This document shows positions 6,717 to 12,426 of a DNA stretch of 12,426 nt, piece by piece. The notes beneath the pieces were generated by a model that searched no databases, had not been told where the DNA came from, and was given only the letters and a program-made list of their open reading frames with translations. The translations under genes and the position numbers were made by a program. The stretch covers positions 1 through 12,426 of the forward strand of contig NZ_CAMIOH010000086.1 of the NCBI RefSeq assembly GCF_946221145.1, given 5' to 3'. The DNA is from an uncultured Paracoccus sp. (lineage in GTDB: Bacteria > Pseudomonadota > Alphaproteobacteria > Rhodobacterales > Rhodobacteraceae). The first letter of the stretch is position 1; each line of letters starts with the position of its first letter.

Positions 6717-6751
6717 TCCAGTAACGCTCTATTTGATGTTCAGGTGAAACC

Positions 6752-7525
6752 ATGCTTCGATCCGCTGGGACTGGGAAAATCATGATCGAACTCAACAGCG
6801 TTCAAGCCGGATCGGCTGGCCGAGGCCATCGGACCAGTGTCGATACGCTGTCCATCCTGAAATCCGCCTTTGCCCAATGCGGCGCCCGGCGCATTCTGGA
6901 CATCGGCTGCGGGGACGGCGCGCTTGCCCGGGCGCTGCACGATTGCGGATATGCGCTGGCCGGGATCGACCCGTCCCCGGCGGCGGTGGAGCGCGCCCGC
7001 CAGCGGCTGCCCGGCGCGGACTTCCATTGCGCCGGCGCCGAAGACCTGCCGCCGGATCTGGGCCGGTTCGACGCCGCCTATTTCGTCAATTCCCTGCATC
7101 ACGTCCCGCCCGACCGGATGCAGGCGGCGCTGCTGGGCGCGGTCGCCGCCATCGACCCCCAGGGCGTCGTTCTGGTGATCGAGCCTCTGGCGCAAGGCAG
7201 CTTTTTCCGCGCCATGCGCCCGGTCGAGGACGAGACCCGGATCCGCGAACAGGCCACCCAGGCGATCGAGGCGCTGATTTCCGCCGAACGGCTGGTGCTG
7301 CGCGACCTGCGCCGCTGGAACCGCGAAACCCATTTCACCGGGCTGGACGACTTCATCGCCTATCTGGCCCGCGTCTCGCCTGAACGCGCCGACATCGCGC
7401 GCCGCAACGACGCCGCGCTGGCGCGGGCCTGGCGCGACAATATCCACAGCATCGACGGCATGGCGGCCCTGGTCCAGCCGATGATCTGCTGGACCCTGGC
7501 CGCCCCGCAGGAGCAGCGGCGGTGA
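6752..7525 (+). CDS. Class I SAM-dependent methyltransferase
   Basis: 257 aa. The ATG at 6752 is preceded by AGGTGA (6742-6747); the ATG at 6782 (residue 11) is a possible alternative. The Rossmann-like methyltransferase fold is evident: motif I ILDIGCGDG (48-56), the acidic SAM-ribose residue Asp73 in AGIDPSP, FDAAYFVNSLHHV (106-118) as motif II, and DPQGVVLVIEP (135-145) as motif III. The C-terminal third is not recognised, so the acceptor is unknown. The protein is soluble with no signal peptide. Its stop overlaps the LysR start by 4 bp (GTGA), so the two are co-translated. Methylation of a toxic or inhibitory diacid, as trans-aconitate methyltransferase does, would fit the locus, but similarity to that enzyme beyond the shared fold is not apparent. 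Confidence 0.85.
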   Translation: MLRSAGTGKIMIELNSVQAGSAGRGHRTSVDTLSILKSAFAQCGARRILDIGCGDGALARALHDCGYALAGIDPSPAAVERARQRLPGADFHCAGAEDLPPDLGRFDAAYFVNSLHHVPPDRMQAALLGAVAAIDPQGVVLVIEPLAQGSFFRAMRPVEDETRIREQATQAIEALISAERLVLRDLRRWNRETHFTGLDDFIAYLARVSPERADIARRNDAALARAWRDNIHSIDGMAALVQPMICWTLAAPQEQRR

Positions 7526-8472
7526 TCGACCTGCGGCAGTTGCGTTATTTCGTGGCGATCGTCGAACAAGGGTCGCTGTCGCGGGCGGCCAGCTTTCTGC
7601 ATGTGGCCCAGCCCGCCCTGTCGCTGCATGTCCGCAACATGGAGGCCGATCTGGGCACCGCGCTGCTGTTCCGCACCCCGCGCGGCGTCCAGCCGACCGA
7701 GGCGGGCACGATCCTGCTGCGCCATGCCCGGATCATGCTGGACCAGCTGACCGTCGCCGAAGAGGAAATCCGCGGCCACCAGAACGACCCCGAGGGCGAG
7801 GTCCGGCTGGGCGTGCCGGGCACCATCGGGCAGACGCTGGCGGTGCCGCTGATCACCGCCGTGCATCTGCGCTATCCCAAGATCAAGCTGCGCATCGCCG
7901 AGGCGATGAGCGGGTTCATCCTGGAATGGATGCGCGAGGAACGCGTGGATCTGGCGGTGCTTTACGGTCAGGCCGAGGAACATGGCATCAGGACCGAACG
8001 GCTGCTGGAGGAACGGCTTCAGTTCTTCGGCCCGCCGCCCGGTCTGGGGTCCGAGGATCTGCCCCCGGCGGGCAGCGTGCTGACCTTTGACCGCGTCTCC
8101 GACCTGCCGCTGATCCTGCCGGGCCGGGGCCACGGCCTGCGCGAATTGCTGAACCGCCATGCCGAGGCGATCAATCGCGAGCTGAACACCGTGATCGACG
8201 TGGATTCCTATGGCAATATCAAGTCTCTGGTCGAAGAAGGGCTGGGCTATTCGATCCTGCCCGAAAATTCCATCGCCCAAGAGGTCGCCAGGGGCCGGCT
8301 GCGCAGCTGGACCATCGCCGATCCGCCGGTGCGCAGCATCCATCTGGCCCATTCCGCGGGCCGTCCGATGACCAATGCCGTGTCCGTCGTCCTGGCCCTG
8401 ACCCGCGAGACGCTGCGCGATCTGGCGCGCACCGGCCGCTGGATCGGCGCGCAGATCAGCACGGACGACTGA
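7522..8472 (+). CDS. LysR-type transcriptional regulator
   Basis: 316 aa from a GTG at 7522 with GGAG nine bases upstream; the first in-frame ATG lies inside the DNA-binding domain, so the GTG is needed. The N-terminus (IDLRQLRYFVAIVEQGSLSR) and the winged helix-turn-helix at about 18-65, including AASFLHVAQPALSLHVRNME and LFRTPRGVQPTEAG, are typical LTTR. A coiled linker (about 66-92) leads into a periplasmic-binding-protein-like effector domain (about 93-300). It lies between the methyltransferase and the fumarase and near a T-N11-A palindrome at 6690-6716, so it probably regulates both divergent units and senses a pathway acid or CoA ester. LysR regulators of itaconate loci (ItcR, described in Yersinia and Pseudomonas) are the obvious comparison, but orthology cannot be judged from sequence alone. 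Confidence 0.92.
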   Translation: MIDLRQLRYFVAIVEQGSLSRAASFLHVAQPALSLHVRNMEADLGTALLFRTPRGVQPTEAGTILLRHARIMLDQLTVAEEEIRGHQNDPEGEVRLGVPGTIGQTLAVPLITAVHLRYPKIKLRIAEAMSGFILEWMREERVDLAVLYGQAEEHGIRTERLLEERLQFFGPPPGLGSEDLPPAGSVLTFDRVSDLPLILPGRGHGLRELLNRHAEAINRELNTVIDVDSYGNIKSLVEEGLGYSILPENSIAQEVARGRLRSWTIADPPVRSIHLAHSAGRPMTNAVSVVLALTRETLRDLARTGRWIGAQISTDD

Positions 8473-8508
8473 CCGCCTTTCCCGCCAGCCCATCCCATGA
8501 GGCAAGCC

Positions 8509-10020
8509 ATGCCGACCATCACCGAAGACGCCATCACCGAAAACCATGTGATCGACAGCGTCGCAGACGCGCTGCAATTCATCAGCTTCTATCACCCGCA
8601 GGATTTCATCCGCGCCCTGTCCGCCGCCTGGGCTGCCGAGAAAAGCCCGGCCGCGCGCGATGCGATGACGCAGATTCTGGTCAATTCCCGGATGGCGGCC
8701 ATCGGCCACCGGCCGATCTGTCAGGATACCGGGGTTGCCAACATCACCGCCCGGATCGGCGTCAAGGCCCGGCTGGACTGGAACCGGCCCTTGCAGGACA
8801 TCGTGGACGACGCCGTGCGCCGCGCCTATCGCAATGACGACAACCCGCTGCGCGCCTCGGTCGTGGCCGATCCCTTCGGGCGGCGCCAGAACACCCGCGA
8901 CAACGCCCCCGCCATGCTGCATGTCGAGATGGTGGCGGGCGAGCGCGTGGACTTCGACGTGTCCGCCAAGGGCGGCGGGTCGGAAAACAAGTCCAGATTC
9001 GCGGTGCTGAACCCCTCGGCCTCGGTGGCCGACTGGGTGGTCGAAACGGTCGGGACGATGGGCGCGGGCTGGTGCCCGCCGGGCATCCTGGGCATCGGCA
9101 TCGGCGGCAGCGTGGACAAGGCGATGGTCATGGCCAAGCAGGCGCTGAACGAGCCCATCGACGCCACCGCCCTGCGCGCCCGCGGCCCCGCCACGCCCGA
9201 GGAAGACCTGCGCCTTGAGCTGATCGACCGGATCAACGCGCTTGGCATCGGCGCGCAGGGTCTGGGCGGGATCACCACGGTGCTGGACGTGAAGGTGCGC
9301 AGCTTTCCGACCCATGCGGCCTCTCTGCCGGTGGCGCTTGTGCCCAATTGCGCCGCGACCCGGCATGTGCATTTTTCGCTGGACGGCACCGGCCCGGCGC
9401 GCCTGACCCCGCCCGATCTGTCGGACTGGCCGGATCTGGATTTCCGCGACGCCTGGAAGAACGCCCGCCGCGTCGATCTGGACGGGCTGACGCGCGATCA
9501 GATCGCCACGTGGCAGCCGGGCGAATCGCTGCTGCTGTCGGGGCGGCTGCTGACCGGGCGGGACGCCGCGCATCGCCGGATCGAACAGATGCTGGCGGCG
9601 GGCCAGCCCTTGCCGGTCGCGTTCCGCGACCGGGCGATCTATTACGTCGGTCCCGTCGATCCGGTGGGAACCGAGGTCGTGGGTCCGGCGGGGCCGACCA
9701 CCTCGACCCGGATGGACCGCTACAGCGACATGATGCTGGACCGGCTGGGCATCTCGGTGATGATCGGCAAGGCGGAACGGGGCGATGCGACGGTGGATGC
9801 CATCGCCCGCAATGGCGCGGCCTATCTGATCGCGGTGGGCGGCGCCGCCTATCTGGTGTCGCAGGCGATCCGGGAAGCGCGGGTCATCGCCTTCGACGAT
9901 CTGGGGATGGAGGCGATCCATGAATTCGTGGTCCGCGACATGCCGGTGACCGTCGCCGTGGACGCCCGGGGCGAGGCCGTCCACCGCAGCGGCCCGGCGC
10001 GATGGCGGATGCCCGCCTGA
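8509..10020 (+). CDS. Class I iron-sulfur fumarase-family hydratase (fumarase or mesaconase)
   Basis: 503 aa from the ATG at 8509 (MPTITEDAITENHVID), with GAGG six bases upstream; an ATG at 8497 is less well placed. It is a fused alpha-beta class I fumarase. The alpha domain (about 1-300) holds the three [4Fe-4S] ligands Cys71 (RPICQDTG), Cys189 (GWCPPG) and Cys281 (VPNCAATRH), plus KGGGSENKS (154-162). The beta domain (about 320-500) has GPAGPTTSTRMDRY (392-405). It hydrates fumarate to malate, and several family members also hydrate mesaconate to (S)-citramalate. Its position, 36 bp after lysR and next to the Ict/Ich/Ccl operon, suggests mesaconase work, but housekeeping fumarase and tartrate dehydratase are possible. 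The cluster is oxygen-labile in this family. No targeting sequence is present. Confidence 0.93.
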   Translation: MPTITEDAITENHVIDSVADALQFISFYHPQDFIRALSAAWAAEKSPAARDAMTQILVNSRMAAIGHRPICQDTGVANITARIGVKARLDWNRPLQDIVDDAVRRAYRNDDNPLRASVVADPFGRRQNTRDNAPAMLHVEMVAGERVDFDVSAKGGGSENKSRFAVLNPSASVADWVVETVGTMGAGWCPPGILGIGIGGSVDKAMVMAKQALNEPIDATALRARGPATPEEDLRLELIDRINALGIGAQGLGGITTVLDVKVRSFPTHAASLPVALVPNCAATRHVHFSLDGTGPARLTPPDLSDWPDLDFRDAWKNARRVDLDGLTRDQIATWQPGESLLLSGRLLTGRDAAHRRIEQMLAAGQPLPVAFRDRAIYYVGPVDPVGTEVVGPAGPTTSTRMDRYSDMMLDRLGISVMIGKAERGDATVDAIARNGAAYLIAVGGAAYLVSQAIREARVIAFDDLGMEAIHEFVVRDMPVTVAVDARGEAVHRSGPARWRMPA

Positions 10021-10070
10021 CTGGCGCAGGCCTTCGCGCTTTTGCCCCAAACCGTCACCAAATGCTGAAT

Positions 10071-10097
10071 CGGCGTCGGCCATCCGGCCTGTCGCCG
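10071..10097. terminator. GC-rich stem-loop between convergent genes, candidate bidirectional terminator
   Basis: In the 109-bp convergent gap between the fumarase and glutamate dehydrogenase stops, the sequence reads CGGCG-TC-GGCC-ATCC-GGCC-TGT-CGCCG. Two stem blocks (5 and 4 bp) pair perfectly around a small internal loop. No T-tract follows on either strand, so it would be a weak intrinsic terminator or an RNA-stabilising 3' hairpin. Nothing else is visible in the gap. Confidence 0.4.
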
Positions 10098-10129
10098 CAG
10101 ACATGGAAGGCGGGCGCGCCGTGCTGCCG

Positions 10130-11560
10130 TCACAGCCCCTTGGAGCGATAGGTCTCTGCGACCCGGTCGATGGCCACCATATAGGCGGCGACGCGCAGGT
10201 CGGTCACGTCCGCCCGGCCATGCCAGATTTCGCGCATCGACTGATAGGCAAAGCGCATCGTGTCATCCAGACCCGACCGCACCAGGGCCAGTTCGTCCGA
10301 TCCGGTCAGGAATTTCTGCTTGAAGTCGGGCTTCAGTTCCCAGCCCAGACCCCGGTCGGCGGACAGGCGCTCCAGTTCCTCGACCAGCAGGCGCGACCGG
10401 GCTTCCTCGGCCCGGCGCTGCATCCGGCCAAAGCGGATGTGCGACAGGTTCTTGACCCATTCGAAATAGGACACCGTGACGCCGCCGGCATTGGCATACA
10501 TGTCGGGAATGATGACGACCCCCTTGCCGCGCAGGATTTCATCGGCGCCGAAGGTGATGGGACCGTTCGCGGCCTCGACGATCAGCCGGGTCTTGATGCG
10601 GTCGGCATTGCCCTTGTGGATCACGCCCTCCATCGCCGCCGGGATCAGGATGTCGCAGGGATGTTCCAGCACGCTGGCGCCGTCCGCCACATAGGTGGCA
10701 TTGGGGAAATTCCTGACGCCGCCGGTCTGGGCGATCCAGGTGCGCAGCGCCTCGATGTCAAGGCCCGCCTCGTCGATGACCGCGCCGTCGCGTTCGATCA
10801 CCGCGATCACCTTGACGCCGTCGTCCTCGGACAGGAACTTGGCGGCGTGATAGCCCACATTGCCCAGCCCCTGCACGACGGCGGTCTTGCCGTCCAGCGT
10901 GCCGCCCAGATTGGCCAGCGCCAGATCCTCGGGGTGGCGGAAGAACTCATGCAGGGCGTATTGCACGCCGCGGCCCGTCGCCTCGACCCGGCCCCGGATC
11001 CCGCCGGAATTCAGCGGCTTGCCGGTGACGCAGGCCTTGGCGTTGATGTCGGTGGTGTTCATCCGCGCATATTGGTCCACGATCCAGGCCATCTCGCGTT
11101 CGCCGGTCCCCATGTCGGGGGCGGGGACGTTCTGGGCCGGGTTGATCAGGTCGCGCTTGATCAGCTCATAGGCGAAGCGGCGGGTGATCTGTTCCAGCTC
11201 GTGCACTTCCCACTGGCGGGGGTCGATGCACAGCCCGCCCTTGGACCCGCCAAAGGGCGTTTCCACCAGCGCGCATTTGAAGGTCATCAGCGCGGCCAGC
11301 GCCTCGACCTCGTCCTGATGGACCGACAGCGCATAGCGGATGCCGCCCTTGACCGGCTCCATATGTTCCGAATGGACGGACCGATAGCCGGTGAAGGTGT
11401 GGATCTGCCCGCGCAGCCGGACGCCGAAGCGCACGGTATAGGTGGAATTGCAGACCCGGATTTTTTCGGCAAGGCCCGGCGACAGGTCCATGTGCCGCAC
11501 GGCACGCTGGAACATCAGATCGACGGATTCGCGAAAGCTGGGTTCGGTGACAGTCGTCAT
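10130..11560 (-). CDS. gdhA: Glutamate dehydrogenase (Glu/Leu/Phe/Val dehydrogenase family)
   Basis: 476 aa, starting MTTVTEPSFRESVDLMF, with a purine-rich AAGGGAAGAG site upstream. The N-terminal substrate domain has PVKGGIRY (Lys71), MTFKCALVETPFGGSKGG (Lys95 and catalytic Lys107) and VPAPDMGT (catalytic Asp149). The C-terminal Rossmann domain has VVQGLGNVG (228-236), with Glu256 after the second strand, which favours NAD over NADP. It converts L-glutamate reversibly to 2-oxoglutarate plus ammonia in the cytoplasm. The length is a little above the common 410-450 aa, because of an extended C-terminal helical region (about 375-476). The amino-acid ABC transporter genes lie directly upstream on the same strand, but a hairpin with a T-run separates them, so the enzyme probably has its own transcript. 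Leucine or valine dehydrogenase activity is less likely given the conserved lysine set. Confidence 0.93.
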   Translation of the reverse strand: MTTVTEPSFRESVDLMFQRAVRHMDLSPGLAEKIRVCNSTYTVRFGVRLRGQIHTFTGYRSVHSEHMEPVKGGIRYALSVHQDEVEALAALMTFKCALVETPFGGSKGGLCIDPRQWEVHELEQITRRFAYELIKRDLINPAQNVPAPDMGTGEREMAWIVDQYARMNTTDINAKACVTGKPLNSGGIRGRVEATGRGVQYALHEFFRHPEDLALANLGGTLDGKTAVVQGLGNVGYHAAKFLSEDDGVKVIAVIERDGAVIDEAGLDIEALRTWIAQTGGVRNFPNATYVADGASVLEHPCDILIPAAMEGVIHKGNADRIKTRLIVEAANGPITFGADEILRGKGVVIIPDMYANAGGVTVSYFEWVKNLSHIRFGRMQRRAEEARSRLLVEELERLSADRGLGWELKPDFKQKFLTGSDELALVRSGLDDTMRFAYQSMREIWHGRADVTDLRVAAYMVAIDRVAETYRSKGL

Positions 11561-11592
11561 GGCTCTTCCCTTCAGAAGATGCAGGACACCAC

Positions 11593-11606
11593 CCCGCCTG
11601 AGCGGG
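11593..11606. other. Short perfect hairpin in the glutamate dehydrogenase leader
   Basis: CCCGC-CTGA-GCGGG forms a 5-bp perfect stem with a 4-base loop, 33 bases before the gdhA start. It could be a 5'-UTR hairpin or an operator. It lies on the far side of the T-run from the ABC-gene terminator. At this GC content a short hairpin may be chance. Confidence 0.25.
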
Positions 11607-11618
11607 ATGCCGTTCGGG

Positions 11619-11655
11619 AAAAAAGGGTTGGGGGGGCAGAGGCGGGGCCCCTGCC
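11619..11655 (-). terminator. Probable Rho-independent terminator after the ABC ATPase gene
   Basis: Reading the minus strand from the ATPase stop (11663), a GC-rich hairpin (11635-11655; 8-bp arms GGCAGGGG / CCTCTGCC with one mismatch, 5-base loop) is followed by a C-rich stretch and a run of six T (plus-strand A run 11619-11624). The T-run is separated from the stem by 10 bases, which is further than ideal. It would end the transporter transcript before gdhA. Confidence 0.5.
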
Positions 11656-11662
11656 GGGGGGA

Positions 11663-12391
11663 TCAGTGGCGCAGGTCGGACAGGAACCGCTGCGCGCGCG
11701 GATGCTGGGGATTGGTGAAGAACGCCTCGGGCTTGGCGTCCTCCAGCAGGTGGCCCTTGTCCAGGAACCAGATGCGGTCGGCGACCTCGCGGGCAAAGCC
11801 CATCTCGTGCGTGACGCACATCATGGTCATGCCGGTATGGGCCAGATCCTTCATCACCTGCAAAACCTCGCCGACCATTTCCGGGTCCAGCGCCGAGGTC
11901 GGCTCGTCGAACAGGATCACCGGCGGGTCCATGGCCAGTGACCGCGCGATGGCGACCCGCTGCGCCTGACCGCCCGACAGCTGCCCCGGATAGGCGCCGG
12001 CCTTGTCGGCCAGACCCACGCGGGTCAGCAGGGCATGGGCCTTCTCCTCGGCGGCCTGTTTCGTCATGCCGCGCAGCTTGCGGGGCGCGATGGTGATGTT
12101 GTCCAGCACCGACATATGCGGGAACAGGTTGAACTGCTGGAACACAAAGCCGATATCGCGGCGCAGCCGGTTCACGTCGGCCTTTTTCGCGTGAACGTCA
12201 TTGCCGTTCACGGTGATCCGGCCACCCTGGATCGGTTCCAGCCGGTTGATGGTGCGGATCAGCGTGGTCTTGCCCGACCCGGACGGGCCGCACAGCACGA
12301 CCACCTCGCCCTTGGCGACCTCGGCGGTGACCTCGGTCAGGCATTGATGGGCAGGCGAATACCACTTGTTCACAGTGTCAAAGCGGATCAT
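11663..12391 (-). CDS. Polar amino-acid ABC transporter ATP-binding protein (GlnQ/BztD/AapP type)
   Basis: 242 aa, starting MIRFDTVNKWY, the normal length for this ATPase family. All nucleotide-binding motifs are intact: Walker A GPSGSGKT (35-42), Q-loop FQQFNLFPH (84-92), signature LSGGQAQR (138-145), Walker B VILFDEP (158-164), D-loop SALD (166-169) and switch His195 (CVTHEMGFA). FQQFNLFPHMSVLDNI and PQHPRAQRFLSDL are characteristic of polar amino-acid importers of the GlnQ/GltL/BztD group. It powers import through two inner-membrane permeases and a periplasmic binding protein. Its ATG overlaps the upstream frame's stop (ATGA), consistent with a permease-ATPase operon. With gdhA next door, glutamate, glutamine or aspartate is the likely cargo; this is inference. 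Confidence 0.93.
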   Translation of the reverse strand: MIRFDTVNKWYSPAHQCLTEVTAEVAKGEVVVLCGPSGSGKTTLIRTINRLEPIQGGRITVNGNDVHAKKADVNRLRRDIGFVFQQFNLFPHMSVLDNITIAPRKLRGMTKQAAEEKAHALLTRVGLADKAGAYPGQLSGGQAQRVAIARSLAMDPPVILFDEPTSALDPEMVGEVLQVMKDLAHTGMTMMCVTHEMGFAREVADRIWFLDKGHLLEDAKPEAFFTNPQHPRAQRFLSDLRH

Positions 12392-12426
12392 GGCGTGGGC
12401 TCCGTGGCCAGCGTTTCGGTGACGGC
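12388..12426 (-). CDS. C-terminal tail of an upstream gene, probably the amino-acid ABC permease (runs off the right edge)
   Basis: The minus strand is open from the window edge to a TGA at 12388-12390, reading AVTETLATEPTP. The stop overlaps the ATPase ATG as ATGA, the coupling typical of permease-ATPase pairs. Only 12 codons are visible, so identity rests on context alone; another frame is also open over this short stretch. Confidence 0.5.
   Translation of the reverse strand, partial: AVTETLATEPTP

Noticed and set aside
7360..10104. Minus-strand open frame of 914 codons across methyltransferase, LysR and fumarase.
   Set aside because: His/Arg/Gln/Asp-rich shadow of three genes with clear motifs on the other strand; no domain recognisable.
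10103..11941. Plus-strand open frame of 612 codons opposite gdhA and the ABC ATPase.
   Set aside because: Shadow frame; the minus strand carries complete catalytic motifs for both genes.
1..12426. Mobile element, prophage, CRISPR array or defence island.
   Set aside because: No transposase, integrase, terminal repeats, tRNA-end duplication or spaced repeats were seen; gene packing and base use are uniform.

Overview
This window is chromosomal DNA from a GC-rich alphaproteobacterium. The etfB N-terminus, the NAD-type glutamate dehydrogenase of 476 aa, the tight gene packing and the strong G/C bias at third codon positions all suggest Rhodobacterales, perhaps Paracoccus-like; this assignment is inference. 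Almost every base lies in a gene. There are no tRNA, rRNA, CRISPR or insertion-sequence signatures.

Left half (1-6615, all minus strand, read right to left): MmgE/PrpD-family enzyme, VOC/glyoxalase-fold protein, acyl-CoA dehydrogenase, CaiB-type CoA-transferase, MaoC/HTD2-like hydratase, CitE-type lyase, small alpha/beta hydrolase, and the first codons of etfB. From the dehydrogenase to the hydrolase each stop codon overlaps the next start by 1-7 bases, so this is one translationally coupled operon. The gene content (PrpD + VOC + acyl-CoA dehydrogenase + CaiB + MaoC + CitE + LysR) is the same set as the itaconate-degradation locus of Pseudomonas aeruginosa (PA0877-PA0883 region; ict, ich, ccl) as I remember it. 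I therefore read the core as itaconate -> itaconyl-CoA -> (S)-citramalyl-CoA -> acetyl-CoA + pyruvate.

Middle (6616-10020, plus strand): a 136-bp divergent control region with a clear LysR-type inverted repeat, then a SAM methyltransferase, a LysR regulator (GTG start, 4-bp overlap) and a class I [4Fe-4S] fumarase-family hydratase. Class I fumarases include mesaconases, and mesaconate hydration gives citramalate, the free acid of the Ccl substrate. The fumarase could therefore be a second entry into the same pathway. The dehydrogenase and the etfB at the end of the operon suggest a third entry from a saturated C5 diacid such as methylsuccinate.

Right part (10130-12426, minus strand): a glutamate dehydrogenase, preceded by a polar amino-acid ABC-transporter ATPase and, at the edge, what looks like the last 12 codons of a transporter permease. 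This is an amino-acid uptake/glutamate catabolism block, separated from the diacid locus by convergent transcription and a GC-rich stem-loop.

The parts that look least described are the accessory genes around the Ict-Ich-Ccl core: PrpD, VOC, dehydrogenase, hydrolase, methyltransferase, class I fumarase and a co-directional ETF. The VOC gene also seems to carry an ATA at its natural start position.
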